Source of the DNA: JAWXCE01 sp034440495
GTDB taxonomy: Bacteria; Pseudomonadota; Alphaproteobacteria; Rhizobiales; Rhodomicrobiaceae
Assembly (NCBI GenBank): GCA_034440495.1
Contig: JAWXCE010000006.1
Location: 1-61,648 of the forward strand
DNA: 61,648 nt
Reading direction: 5' to 3'
Below are positions 1-8,988 of this stretch, in pieces (within the stretch, counting starts at the first letter, position 1; each line of letters opens with the position of its first letter). Position numbers and translations under genes: made by a program. Below the pieces are notes generated by a model. That model saw only the letters and a list, made by a program, of their open reading frames with translations, was not told where the DNA came from and searched no databases.

Positions 1-25
1 AAACCCGCGCGACGGCGAGAGCCAT
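1..25 (-). CDS. soxZ: SoxZ, N-terminal fragment cut by the window edge
   Basis: Only the first eight codons are present (M-A-L-A-V-A-R-V). The ATG is preceded by a clear GGAGGA ribosome binding site that overlaps the end of soxY. SoxZ is the sulfur-chain-handling partner that pairs with SoxY in the periplasm. The assignment rests almost wholly on position, directly after soxX and soxY in the usual soxXYZ order, because eight residues cannot be recognised on their own. Confidence 0.6.
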
Positions 26-28
26 GAT

Positions 29-487
29 TTATCCTCCGTCGATGCAGGCGCCGATGGACACGATAACGCTTTTCTCGTCCGACCAGAACGTGCCGTCGCT
101 CATCTCGGCGATGGCGAGCACGCGCTGCGAATTGGCAAGGCGAATGTTAGTCGAAACCTTGGCGCGCCCGGCGCGCGGCCCGAGATGGAAGCTGGCGACG
201 CGCGGCAGCGGATTTTTCTCCGAGATGAGGTGGATGGCGCGCACGTGATCGGCCTCGGTCATTGGGCTTTCGACCGTCACGGTGGTAAACACCGACAGCC
301 CATTCTCCGCGACCTGCGGAATGCCGAGCGTTACACGCCCCGGCGTTACGGTCGCACCCCGCGTCGCTTCGCGGATAGCCGTCTCGCGTTCCTCGGGTGT
401 GGTGATTGCGTGCGCCACGGAAGGCAGCACAGCCGCGATAGCCAGCGCGCTGCACCCTGCGATCAATTCTCTGCGCGTAAAGTCCAT
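29..487 (-). CDS. soxY: Sulfur-carrier protein SoxY
   Basis: SoxY carries sulfur intermediates on a C-terminal cysteine during periplasmic thiosulfate oxidation. The 152-residue product starts MDFTRREL and has a twin-arginine-like signal (TRREL followed by a hydrophobic stretch ending AHA), as exported Sox proteins do. The body has the SoxY immunoglobulin-like pattern, including a TFWSDEKSVIVSIGAC segment near the end. The tail reads GACIDGG rather than the usual GGCGG swinging arm, so the carrier cysteine is present but in a different setting. A longer reading frame upstream overlaps soxX and is not used, because the ATG at 487 sits just beyond the soxX stop. The genes are on one strand with almost no spacing, which fits one operon. 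Confidence 0.85.
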   Translation of the reverse strand: MDFTRRELIAGCSALAIAAVLPSVAHAITTPEERETAIREATRGATVTPGRVTLGIPQVAENGLSVFTTVTVESPMTEADHVRAIHLISEKNPLPRVASFHLGPRAGRAKVSTNIRLANSQRVLAIAEMSDGTFWSDEKSVIVSIGACIDGG

Positions 488-488
488 G

Positions 489-941
489 CTACTCCCGCAA
501 TCCTGATAGATACGCGACGACATCCTCGATCTGCTGCGCGGAAAGCCCGGGACGACCCGCATATTCCGGCGCAACATCGGTCAGCTCAGAAACTCTATAA
601 TAGGGCGGCATGAGCGTTTCCGCATTCAAGATCGATTGATCGATGAGCCGCAAACGGATTTGGCCAGCAGATAGACGCGCGCCAATGCCGTGCAGCCGTG
701 GGCCGATCTCGCCCTGAAACGGTTCTTCGGCAATAGGCGCCGCGTGGCAGATCAGACAGTTGCCCACGCGGCGGTCGCGGACAATTGCCAGCCCTCTCGA
801 TGCATCTCCGTCAAGGTCGCCCAAGGGCCGCGTAATGGCGTCGCCCTCGACGTTAAACGCGACCAGACCTTGTGCGCGAGGCGATGCGGCTAAGGAGGCG
901 GCAACAAGGATCGCAGCCGCCAAAAGGAGCGCGCCTCGCAT
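489..941 (-). CDS. soxX: Monohaem c-type cytochrome SoxX
   Basis: SoxX is the small haem subunit of the SoxAX complex that links thiosulfate to SoxY. The 150-residue protein has a cleavable signal (MRGALLLAAAILVAASLAAS, cleavage near PRAQG) and one haem site, CLICH, at about residues 62-66. A methionine suitable as the distal ligand lies in LMPPYY near residue 111, and the C-terminal helix IEDVVAYLSGL is typical of class I cytochromes. The start overlaps the stop of the upstream molybdenum hydroxylase by one base (TGATG), which implies translational coupling. No soxA is visible in the window, so SoxA would have to be encoded outside. Confidence 0.85.
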   Translation of the reverse strand: MRGALLLAAAILVAASLAASPRAQGLVAFNVEGDAITRPLGDLDGDASRGLAIVRDRRVGNCLICHAAPIAEEPFQGEIGPRLHGIGARLSAGQIRLRLIDQSILNAETLMPPYYRVSELTDVAPEYAGRPGLSAQQIEDVVAYLSGLRE

Positions 942-3100
942 CACGCCGTTAGCTGTTCTTTCAGTGGCAGTGTGCGGATGCGCTTGCCCGTCGCCGCGAA
1001 AATCGCGTTGAGCACGGCTGGCGCGGCCACGGCGATGGTCGGCTCGCCAACACCGCCCCAGAAACCGCCCGACGGCATCACGATGGTCTCCACCTCCGGC
1101 ATGTCCTTGATGAGCATCACCGGATAGGTGTCGAAATTTTCCTGCTCGACCCGGCCGTCCTTGATGGTGATCTCGCCATAGAGCGCAGCGGAAAGGCCGT
1201 AGACAAACGAGCCTTCCACCTGCGCCTCGATCTGCTGCGGGTTGACGGCGTAGCCGCAATCCGTCGCCGCAATGATGCGGTGGATTTTAAGCTTGCCGTC
1301 AGTCACCGACACCTCGGCGCAGCCCGCGATATGGCTGCCGAACGCCATGCAATGGGCGAGGCCAAGGAAAACGCCCGGCGCGGCGGGTTTGCCCCACCCA
1401 GCACGCTCGGCGACCGCATTCAGCACTGCGAGGTTTTTGGGATGCTTGGCGAGCAGCTTGCGCCGGTATTCGAGCGGGTCTTGGCCTGCCGCGTGCGCCA
1501 GTTCGTCGATGAAGCACTCCATGTAGATCGTGTTCTGGTTGGCGTTCACGCCGCGCCAGAAGCCGGGCGGAACGTGCGGGTTGCGCACCGCGTGATCGAC
1601 CAGCAGGTTTGGGAACGTGTAGCTGATGGCGTGCTCGCCGCTTGGCGTGAGGGTTTGAAAGGTGACCATATCGACGCCGTTTGTCATGCGTTGCGGCGCG
1701 ACGGCGGCGAGAATCGACTGGCCGGAAATGCGCACGTGCAGCCCGATGATGTCGCCCTTGTCGTCAAGGCCGGCGCTCATCTTGCAGATGGTGACGGGGT
1801 GATACGCGCCGTGCAGCATGTCCTCCTCGCGCGACCAGATCAGCTTAACCGGCTTGCCGGGGAACTGCTTGGCGATCTCAACCGCTTGCCGCACATAATC
1901 GTGGAAAGCGCCGCGCCGCCCAAAGCCGCCGCCGAGATTGATCTTGTACACATCGCATTCGGTTTGCGGCAGCCCTGCCGCCTCCGAGCACGAAGCAAGC
2001 GCGGCCTCTCCATTCTGCGTCGGGCACCACACTTCACAACGGGTTTCCGTCCATAACGCCGTGGCGTTCATTGGCTCCATGGTGGCGTGGTTTTGATAGG
2101 GGTAGCCGTACACGGCCTCGATTTTCTTGGGCGCGGCGGCGATGGCGGCTTTTGCATCGCCCACCGTGTTGCCGACTGCAACCTTCTCCGCCGTTAGCCC
2201 CTCTTTCAAAAACTCCGCGATGGAGGCGTTGGAGACGTTGGCGTTCGGCCCGTTGTCCCAGACGATGGGGAAGGCGTCGAGCGCGGTTTTCGCCTGCCAC
2301 CAGTGCTCGGCGACAACGGCGACCGCAGTTTCACCGACGCGAACCACACCTTTTACTCCGGGCATGGTTTTGATCTTGGCGTCGTCGAAGCTGGCGAGTT
2401 TGCCGCCGAACACCGGGCAATCCTTGATCGCTGCGTTCAGCATTCCCGGCAATTTCAGATCGGTTCCGTAAATCTGTTTGCCGTTCAGCTTCTCCAACGT
2501 GTCGAGACGCTTCAGCGGCTTGCCCGCAATTTTCCAATCCTTCGGGTCTTTCAGCTTCACATCCGCCGGCGCCAGTAAATTACCGGCCGCGCTAGCCACC
2601 TTGCCGAATGTCGTTTTGCGCCCTGAAGCGGAATGCGTGATGACGCTATTCGCGGCTTTGCACTCGGCGGGCGCAACCTTCCACTCGTTCGCCGCCGCCT
2701 GAATCAGCATCTCGCGCGCCATCGCTCCGCCCTTGCGCACATATTCGTGGCTCTCGCGTATGCCGCGGCTCCCGCCTGTGGAATAGCTCTGCCAAACGCG
2801 GTTACGGGCAAGGTTGGTGGCGGGCGTCGGATATTCGGTCGTCACCTTCGCCCAGTCGCATTCAAGCTCCTCAGCGACAAGCTGCGCGAGGCCGGTGAGA
2901 GTGCCTTGGCCCATTTCCGAGCGTGCGATGCGGATGACGACCGTGTCATCCGGCTTCACCACCACCCAGGCGTTAACTTCTTCCGGCACTGGCGCTGCGG
3001 CGTCAGCGAATGGGATGCGAAAGCCGAAAGTGAATGCGGCGGTTGCGGCGGCGGCGCCAGCGACAAAACCGCGGCGCGAGATGTTCGTGGATATGGTCAT
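941..3100 (-). CDS. Molybdopterin-binding large subunit of a xanthine-oxidase-family hydroxylase (IorB type)
   Basis: The 719-residue protein belongs to the aldehyde/isoquinoline oxidoreductase group that hydroxylates substrates at a molybdenum cofactor. It has a twin-arginine signal (SRRGFVAGAAAA at residues 8-19), so the mature enzyme is periplasmic. Visible family marks are the glycine-rich GGGFGRR segment, the PGFWRGV motif and the C-terminal GGVGEPT containing the expected catalytic glutamate. Length and the paired small iron-sulfur subunit upstream match the two-subunit IorAB class, which usually passes electrons to a cytochrome c. Here soxX, a c-type cytochrome, follows with a one-base overlap. 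The substrate cannot be read from sequence. Confidence 0.88.
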   Translation of the reverse strand: MTISTNISRRGFVAGAAAATAAFTFGFRIPFADAAAPVPEEVNAWVVVKPDDTVVIRIARSEMGQGTLTGLAQLVAEELECDWAKVTTEYPTPATNLARNRVWQSYSTGGSRGIRESHEYVRKGGAMAREMLIQAAANEWKVAPAECKAANSVITHSASGRKTTFGKVASAAGNLLAPADVKLKDPKDWKIAGKPLKRLDTLEKLNGKQIYGTDLKLPGMLNAAIKDCPVFGGKLASFDDAKIKTMPGVKGVVRVGETAVAVVAEHWWQAKTALDAFPIVWDNGPNANVSNASIAEFLKEGLTAEKVAVGNTVGDAKAAIAAAPKKIEAVYGYPYQNHATMEPMNATALWTETRCEVWCPTQNGEAALASCSEAAGLPQTECDVYKINLGGGFGRRGAFHDYVRQAVEIAKQFPGKPVKLIWSREEDMLHGAYHPVTICKMSAGLDDKGDIIGLHVRISGQSILAAVAPQRMTNGVDMVTFQTLTPSGEHAISYTFPNLLVDHAVRNPHVPPGFWRGVNANQNTIYMECFIDELAHAAGQDPLEYRRKLLAKHPKNLAVLNAVAERAGWGKPAAPGVFLGLAHCMAFGSHIAGCAEVSVTDGKLKIHRIIAATDCGYAVNPQQIEAQVEGSFVYGLSAALYGEITIKDGRVEQENFDTYPVMLIKDMPEVETIVMPSGGFWGGVGEPTIAVAAPAVLNAIFAATGKRIRTLPLKEQLTA

Positions 3101-3112
3101 GATCCTCGCTCC

Positions 3113-3568
3113 TTAAATCTTGGACGATGCGGCGGCGCGGATGCCCCGGCGAACGCGGCCGTAAGTCCCGCAACGGCAGATATTGGTGATTTCGTTATTA
3201 ATATCCTCGTCAGTCGGATTGGGAGTTTTGGATAGCAGCGCAGCGGCGGCCATAATCATGCCCGGCTGGCAATAGCCGCACTGTGGCACATCTAACTCTG
3301 CCCACGCTTTCTGTACGGGGTGCGAGTCATCCGGCGATAAGCCTTCAATGGTGACGATTTTGTCCGTTGGCTTCACCGAGCCCAGGGTAAGCGCGCAGGA
3401 GCGTTGCGCCTCGCCGTTCACATGCACCGTGCACGCGCCGCAGATGGCGACGCCGCAGCCGTATTTGGTGCCCGTCATGCCGAGCTGTTCGCGCAGCACC
3501 CATAACAGCGGCGTGTTTTCATCCGCCTGCACATCCAGCGTTTTACCGTTCACGTTGATTTTCGCCAT
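3113..3568 (-). CDS. [2Fe-2S] small subunit of the molybdenum hydroxylase (IorA type)
   Basis: The 151-residue protein carries both iron-sulfur clusters of the family. The N-terminal plant-type ferredoxin site includes CGVAICGAC, and the C-terminal helical site includes QCGYCQPGM and CRCGTYGRVR. It has no signal peptide and is expected to be co-exported with the Tat-dependent large subunit. The ATG at 3568 is chosen because a GGAGG ribosome binding site precedes it; a 13-residue longer frame has none. It lies 12 bases upstream of the large subunit on the same strand. At about 150 residues it has the normal length for IorA/CoxS-like subunits that lack a separate FAD subunit. Confidence 0.9.
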   Translation of the reverse strand: MAKINVNGKTLDVQADENTPLLWVLREQLGMTGTKYGCGVAICGACTVHVNGEAQRSCALTLGSVKPTDKIVTIEGLSPDDSHPVQKAWAELDVPQCGYCQPGMIMAAAALLSKTPNPTDEDINNEITNICRCGTYGRVRRGIRAAASSKI

Positions 3569-3652
3569 GTCTCGCCTCCGCGAAAGAACCTGCATTGTGC
3601 GCAACAATAATCCTGCATGCGCTCCGCGTCTTTCGCAAAATCGGCGAAATGC

Positions 3653-4494
3653 TTATATTTGTTGGAGTGGACGCCAGCGGCCGGGCGACACGCCCTCATG
3701 GCGGGTGAAAGCGGCGGTGAAATGCGCCTGGTCGGAGTATCCAGTGGAGACGGCGATTTCAACGAGCGGCATGCGCGCGCGTTTCAGGAGCGCTTTGGCG
3801 CGGGCCATGCGGATACTGATAAAGTATCTATGGGGCGTCCGTCCGATGGTTTGGCGAAATGCTCGTCCGAAAGCGCTAACGCTCAAGCCACATTGCGCCG
3901 CTAGATTGGACAACGATACGTCTTCGGAAGCGGTATCGTGCATCAACGCCAGCACGCGACGCAGGGCCGCTGGATCAAGCCCAGGGCCACGCCGGGCTTT
4001 TGGTGTTTTCCTCAGGTATCGGGCAATTGCACGCGCAAGCGCTTCATACTGCATTCGTGGCGCAGCCGCTTGGCTGGCGAACTGAAACTCGCTCGCCGCC
4101 CGGCTAGCCAGTCGTCGCGCCCGTTCTGCAGGAGCGTGGGCCTATAGCAGGCTTCCGACGGCGTTTCATTGAGCGCGAAAGTCGGGTCTATGGAAAGGCT
4201 GAGAAACGTCATATCGCCGTCGGTCAACGTCACGGCGCGAGGCGTTTGCGATGGAATGACGGTTACTGCGCCCGGCCTGTCAGGCCGCCGCACCACTGGA
4301 GCACCTTTGGCTTTGGCGACAGTCATCGCCGTTCCACCCGCCAGCGTTACAAACACCCGGTGCGCCAATTCGCAATGCTGAAAGTCGATTTTACCCTCAT
4401 AGCGCAATCGAGCGATCTTTGCATGAAAGCCCGGCATTTCAATCTGAAACAGATCGGCGACGTGCGCGTGCGAGATGCGGTAATAAGCTGACAT
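3653..4494 (-). pseudogene. AraC-family transcriptional regulator, frameshifted
   Basis: Two reading frames together make one AraC regulator. The first starts MSAYYRISHAHVADLF at 4494 and gives the N-terminal cupin-like domain as far as DDWLAGRRA. The second resumes with ASEFQFASQ and runs through the DNA-binding domain, with both helix-turn-helix segments (VSLSNLAAQCGLSVSAFGRAF and LVEIAVSTGYSDQAHFTAAF). The join falls in a C/G-rich run at about 4091-4105, where a one-base indel restores a plausible continuous protein. It may be a real pseudogene or an assembly error. It lies beside the molybdenum hydroxylase genes and might once have controlled them; that is inference. Confidence 0.8.
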
Positions 4495-4576
4495 CGACGG
4501 GCTCTTGTTCACTGACGTCAAACCGTACCCGGGGTTTATGTCAAAACTGCTTTTCTGGATAACAGCCGTCTTCAAC

Positions 4577-5539
4577 TTATGGCGAGACGCCCAGCCGGTT
4601 GAGCCAAAATGACCGCAATTTTGCTGGATCGCCCAATTGGGCGGCATGCGTTGCCCCTGCTTCAGCCATTGCCCGCAACGATGCGCGATCCTGTCCGAGA
4701 CGTACTATTTCTTTAATCCAAACATCGGGATCGGGTGGCAACAGCAGTCCGGTCTCGCCATGCCTGACAGCAGGCGCGTATGAGGGCGCGTCGCTATAAA
4801 GGCCAGCAACTCCCGCCGCGCCATGATCGAGAATCTTGGTGATGGAACGCCCCCGCGCGAATACCGTATCGCCGAGCGGCGCCAGTCCGATGTGAAAGCG
4901 CTCGTTATTAATCATGCTACGAAAGTCTGTCCACGCTAAGGGCGCCCGGTTATCCACATTTTGCATCCGGCGCAGAGGGCGCGGTGCGTAGCGCCCGAAA
5001 AACAGCGTCAGCCTCGCGCGCGGCGCGGCCGTAGCAAGCGCCGACGCCAGGCTTTCCAGGAACTCCAGGCTGCTGACGTGGCTTCGAGTGCCGAAAAACA
5101 CCAGACGCAAGTCGGGCGCCGTCCAGTGGGCATCGGCGAAAGTGGTGCAAATAGAAAGCGCGCATGGACTTATCAGCTCGCGGGGGCGGCCAGGAAAAAG
5201 ATCGAGGATCGTCTGGCTCGGGGCGAGAATGGATGGATTCATGGCCAGAATGACTGGCAGCATATCCGTCGCAAATCTTTCCAGACGGCGCCGGTAATCT
5301 GCTGGCAAGTCGCGGCACTTGGCAACCACAGGCAGCACATCATCGATAACATAATCGACTGCTGACCATTCGATCTGGTGGATGTGCTTGAGTTCGGGCA
5401 CGGTTAGATAACGCACAATGACCAGGCGTCGCCCAAACGTAAACGTATATGGGCCAATTTGACGCATCGGCGAAACGGTAGGGGCCATTTGGAATGCCCC
5501 TTGCACATAGTAGTCATTGGTAGAATTTTGCGGATACAA
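4577..5539 (-). CDS. Putative glycosyltransferase (GT4-like C-terminal fold)
   Basis: The 320-residue protein has a C-terminal half typical of glycosyltransferases: a strand with LRLVFFGTRSH, then FHIGLAPLGDTVFARGRSITKILDHGAAGVAGLYSDAP followed by VRHGETGLLLPPDPDVW. This resembles the sugar-nucleotide-binding half of GT4/GT-B enzymes. The N-terminal half is short and not recognisable, so the protein may be a reduced member. It is divergent from the capsule gene at 5845 and lies at the edge of the polysaccharide region, so a role in surface glycan assembly is likely. The acceptor and donor are unknown. Confidence 0.65.
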   Translation of the reverse strand: MYPQNSTNDYYVQGAFQMAPTVSPMRQIGPYTFTFGRRLVIVRYLTVPELKHIHQIEWSAVDYVIDDVLPVVAKCRDLPADYRRRLERFATDMLPVILAMNPSILAPSQTILDLFPGRPRELISPCALSICTTFADAHWTAPDLRLVFFGTRSHVSSLEFLESLASALATAAPRARLTLFFGRYAPRPLRRMQNVDNRAPLAWTDFRSMINNERFHIGLAPLGDTVFARGRSITKILDHGAAGVAGLYSDAPSYAPAVRHGETGLLLPPDPDVWIKEIVRLGQDRASLRAMAEAGATHAAQLGDPAKLRSFWLNRLGVSP

Positions 5540-5844
5540 ACGTCTAGCTCGCTCATTTATGCCTTTAGAGGCGGATCACGCCTGGCGGTATGTCCATGAA
5601 TACATAAAACATAGCTAGCCTTGGTGCGAACAGGACACATAAGCAGAGATAACGCAACTTAGTGTGGTTAATTCGTTAACAAACGGAACAAAAGGATTGA
5701 AAGAATGGAGTTCGAGCGGTATTTCTATACTCGCCAGAGACTTAAGAAAATAATAGAGGATACTTCAGATATATCTGCATTTTGAATAAAAACATCATAC
5801 AAATATATCGTTTCGAATATTAAAGTCGATAAAGGGGACTAATC
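5540..5844. other. AT-rich divergent intergenic region
   Basis: About 300 bases separate the glycosyltransferase on the minus strand from the capsule operon on the plus strand. The region is clearly richer in A and T than its neighbours and probably carries both promoters. The only site that can be assigned with some confidence is a strong AGGGG ribosome binding site at about 5832-5837, which serves the TTG start at 5845. No RNA gene or repeat was seen. Confidence 0.5.
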
Positions 5845-6915
5845 TTGCGCGCCTGTATAGTATCCAGTGGAATATGGCGTATTCGAAATTTGATCGAAGG
5901 TATGACCGGGTTTGAACCCGTGTGTGGACGCCGGTACGCCTCAGAGGAAAACTTTGACCTCGTGTTAGGCTGGGGTAGAAGGCCTACTTCCAATGCTGCG
6001 CAAACGTTATCGCAGAAAACGAACAAGCCTTTCGTATCTATAGAAGACGGTTTTCTGCGATCAATTTATCCCGGGCGCAACGAGCCGCCAATCTCTTTGG
6101 TGATCGATTGGGCCGGCGTTCATTATGACGCTACGTGTGCGTCTGAATTTGAACGCTGCGTGGAAACCGCCGCCGCACTCAACACGCCTGAAACTTCCGC
6201 CAGGGCGCGCGCCGCAATGCATCTTCTTCGCGAACTCGCGCTGTCGAAATACAATCATGCGCCCCGTATGAGCGAACGTAAGATGGGTCTCCCAAGCCGG
6301 CCATCGGGCGGACGGGTGCTGGTGGTCGATCAAACCGTGGGCGACGGCGCAATCGGTTATGGTATGGCAAATACTCAGACTTTCGTCGATATGCTCAAGA
6401 CTGCGAAACTGGAAAACCCCGGCGCGCAAATCATTGTCAAGACGCATCCCGAAGTCGTGTCCGGACAAAAGCGCGGCTATCTTTCCGGAGCGCTCGGGCC
6501 AGACATTCTGGTCGTTGACTACGCGGTCAATCCATGGTCGCTAATTGACGCTGTCGATAAGGTATACGTAGTTTCCAGTTTGCTTGGTTTTGAAGCCTTG
6601 CTGGCAGGTTTGCCTGTATCTTGCTTTGGCGCGCCGTTTTACGCAGGGTGGGGCCTAACGCAGGATCGCATCGAGTTGCCAAGGCGGATAGCTCGCCCAA
6701 GCGTGGAGCAATTGTTCGCAGCCGCATACTTCGATTATGGCCGCTATGCTGACCCGATTGCTTGCGAGGCGATCGCGTTTGAGGACGCAGCTTTAAAGCT
6801 GGCGAAGTCGCGCGACGCTAGTTTGGGCGATTGGCGCAAACGGGGCCGTCAGATGATGACTGGCGGTGTCAATCAAGCGTTCACCTTGCCGCCCCCAGCG
6901 CTATCTTTGGCATAG
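5845..6915 (+). CDS. kpsC: KpsC N-terminal-half homologue (beta-Kdo transferase domain)
   Basis: KpsC builds the short beta-linked Kdo linker on a lipid anchor in ABC-exported capsules; classical KpsC has two transferase halves in one chain. This 356-residue protein matches the N-terminal half only. Its marks are an IEDGFLRS segment, LSKYNHAP, VLVVDQTVGDGAI, IIVKTHPEVVSGQKRGYL, the LLGFEALLAG segment and FGAPFYAGWGLT, and it ends in a segment like the RYADP found at the N-half boundary. The other half is a separate gene at 20971. The start is a TTG preceded by AAAGGGGACT; no ATG in frame gives the conserved N-terminus. It is followed by the RkpH-like reductase on the same strand. Confidence 0.85.
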   Translation: MRACIVSSGIWRIRNLIEGMTGFEPVCGRRYASEENFDLVLGWGRRPTSNAAQTLSQKTNKPFVSIEDGFLRSIYPGRNEPPISLVIDWAGVHYDATCASEFERCVETAAALNTPETSARARAAMHLLRELALSKYNHAPRMSERKMGLPSRPSGGRVLVVDQTVGDGAIGYGMANTQTFVDMLKTAKLENPGAQIIVKTHPEVVSGQKRGYLSGALGPDILVVDYAVNPWSLIDAVDKVYVVSSLLGFEALLAGLPVSCFGAPFYAGWGLTQDRIELPRRIARPSVEQLFAAAYFDYGRYADPIACEAIAFEDAALKLAKSRDASLGDWRKRGRQMMTGGVNQAFTLPPPALSLA

Positions 6916-6939
6916 CGCAGTTGATAACCTGCGAGACAC

Positions 6940-7728
6940 ATGATCGCGGATGATTTAGCCAAAACGATTTTAATAACTGGCGCAAGCCGCGGCTTAGGGG
7001 CAGCCCTTGCCCTACGCTTCGCACGTGATGGGTGCGCTCTTGCTTTGTGCGCCCGATCCAGCGAACCCCTTGAGAAGGTTGCTAGCCTATGTCGTGATGC
7101 TGGCGCGCAGCAGGTGAGGACTTCATGTGTCGACGTATCCGACGCGGCCATTGTCAGAGCTTGGGTTGATGCGGTCGAATCATGGCGCCCAATAGACGTT
7201 GTGATTGCAAATGCTGGAGTTTTCCATGGCAAGCGCGCTAATGGATCCTTAGAAACGCTTGCTGAGGTAACGAACATGCTTCGCGTAAACGTTGAAGGCG
7301 CGCTCAATGTCGCGAATGCGGCGATGCACTCCATGCGTGCGCGGCGCGAGGGCCGCATCGTATTTGTCTCGTCTCTTGCCGCGTTGCAGCCGCTTGCCGA
7401 TGCCCCCGCTTACAGCGCCAGCAAAGCCGCGCTTTGCGCCTACGCAGAAGCTTTGCGCGAATATCTGCGGCCGGAGAATGTGGGCGTCACCACCGTGCTA
7501 CCTGGACATATCACCACAGCGCAGACGGCGCATCATGTGGGGCGACGTCCAATGGAGATTTCGGCGGATGCGGCTGCGGCGATGATTTTGCGCGGCATTT
7601 CGCGCGGGCATGAGGTAATCGTGTTTCCTAAACGATTGCAATGGCTCATCCGTCTTGGCCGCGTATTGCCATTATCGCTTCGCGCGAGGGTAAACGCGCC
7701 ATTCCGTTTTCATCTTGGCGAGCACTAA
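6940..7728 (+). CDS. rkpH: Short-chain dehydrogenase/reductase (RkpH-like)
   Basis: The 262-residue protein is a classical SDR. The NAD(P)-binding TGASRGLG motif is at about residues 13-20, NAG appears in DVVIANAGVF, and the catalytic Ser-Tyr-Lys set is visible as VSSLAALQPLADAPAYSASKAAL. In rhizobial rkp-1 loci an SDR (RkpH) accompanies the polyketide synthase RkpA and the oxoamine synthase RkpG. A likely role, by analogy only, is reduction of the keto group of the lipid those enzymes make. A hydrophobic C-terminal stretch (LQWLIRLGRVLPLSL) may help membrane association, as in 3-ketosphinganine reductases. It is 24 bases downstream of the KpsC half. Confidence 0.7.
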   Translation: MIADDLAKTILITGASRGLGAALALRFARDGCALALCARSSEPLEKVASLCRDAGAQQVRTSCVDVSDAAIVRAWVDAVESWRPIDVVIANAGVFHGKRANGSLETLAEVTNMLRVNVEGALNVANAAMHSMRARREGRIVFVSSLAALQPLADAPAYSASKAALCAYAEALREYLRPENVGVTTVLPGHITTAQTAHHVGRRPMEISADAAAAMILRGISRGHEVIVFPKRLQWLIRLGRVLPLSLRARVNAPFRFHLGEH

Positions 7729-7737
7729 GCCCCGCTT

Positions 7738-8976
7738 TTACGAAGCATGGTCGCGAACTCCGTAAACAATGAGTAAGCCAAGCGCCCACAGTATCGCGCT
7801 AACGCCAAGCACCATTACCGTGTTGAGAACTCGCTCCGGGTATAGCGCCTCTTGCGGCATGCTTGGGGTGACGAAGGTGGCGAGATAGCGTTGTTGCTGG
7901 TCAGCCTCGAAACGAGCCCGTTCCAGGGATGCTAATGCCGAAACGTAAGCTTTTTCAGCAAATTCCCGCTCCACAGCCAGCTCTTCATAATCGGACACAA
8001 GGTTGCTAAGAGGGGAGGCGCCATCCTTTGTTTCCGTTTGTCCGATTTTAGCTCGCTCCTCGATGAGCTGACTTTCAAGCGCCTTGATCTGGCTCTCCAA
8101 AACCCGCATCGACGGCGCCGTGTCCCCCATGAAACGCCTTAGGCCGGCTCGTTTCGCTTTAGCGTTGGTCAATTCCTCATCAAGTTTTCCAAGCATCAAC
8201 AAGCTGGCTTCGGCTTTTTTGGTTGGGTCGAACTCCTGCTGATCCTGGCGGAAAGTGCGCAGGCTTACGCGGTTGGCGCGTAGCCGGTCTTCCGTCCGTT
8301 TGACTTCCGTTTCGGCATATTTCACCGCATCCTGACGGGCGCGCGACGAGAGCTGGTTGGTCAAATCTTCACTCAGTGCAATGACCGTTGATGCGATGTT
8401 TTTGGCGTCCTCCGCCGTGAAAGCCCGGGCCTCGACCGAAATCACCTGGGACGAAGTGTCAAAGTTCACCCGGATCATTTTTTTTATGTATTTCACCAGC
8501 GCCTCAACCGTTTCATCCGGGTCGAAGCTGGCGATGATGTCGCCTTTGTCTGGGCTGTAAATTTCGCGAATATTCAGCCGTCCGGCCATTTTTTCGATGA
8601 TTTCGCGGCTGTGGATGAAATCCATGACGATGTACGAGTCTGCTGCCGCAGATCCTGAAGACGCTATGCCGGTGACAACGCCAAGCACATCCGTGCTGGT
8701 CTGCCCGCTGGAGCCTCGCACCGCGAAGCGCACCTCGACAGCATATTGATCGGCGGCGATCACGGCAAAGTAAAAGGCGGCCAGCGCAGTAGGGAGCGCG
8801 ATGCACAAAATGGCTGAAAACGACCCCATACTGACTCGGAAACGGCCGAAACCGTAGCCAGATTTTCGCCCCGGCTTTGCTTTCGCGGCCGTCGGCATGA
8901 CGGATGGCTGCGCGCCGCCATCGCCCCCGATAAAGGGAAGCCTGCCTGCACCGCCGGGTTCAACTGATTTTAGCAT
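7738..8976 (-). CDS. kpsE: Capsule export inner-membrane/periplasmic adaptor (KpsE/CtrB/BexC family)
   Basis: This 412-residue polysaccharide co-polymerase-type adaptor bridges the inner-membrane ABC transporter to the outer-membrane channel. One membrane segment follows a proline-rich cytoplasmic N-terminus (about residues 53-70, ILCIALPTALAAFYFAVIA). Long coiled-coil regions fill the periplasmic middle (EVKRTEDRLRANRVSLRTF and later segments). A second membrane span lies near the C-terminus (VMVLGVSAILWALGLLIVYG). This is the standard KpsE topology. It is last in a compact minus-strand operon with kpsT, kpsM and kpsD and converges with the SDR gene. Confidence 0.85.
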   Translation of the reverse strand: MLKSVEPGGAGRLPFIGGDGGAQPSVMPTAAKAKPGRKSGYGFGRFRVSMGSFSAILCIALPTALAAFYFAVIAADQYAVEVRFAVRGSSGQTSTDVLGVVTGIASSGSAAADSYIVMDFIHSREIIEKMAGRLNIREIYSPDKGDIIASFDPDETVEALVKYIKKMIRVNFDTSSQVISVEARAFTAEDAKNIASTVIALSEDLTNQLSSRARQDAVKYAETEVKRTEDRLRANRVSLRTFRQDQQEFDPTKKAEASLLMLGKLDEELTNAKAKRAGLRRFMGDTAPSMRVLESQIKALESQLIEERAKIGQTETKDGASPLSNLVSDYEELAVEREFAEKAYVSALASLERARFEADQQQRYLATFVTPSMPQEALYPERVLNTVMVLGVSAILWALGLLIVYGVRDHAS

Positions 8977-8988
8977 GGTGCGCTCCGG

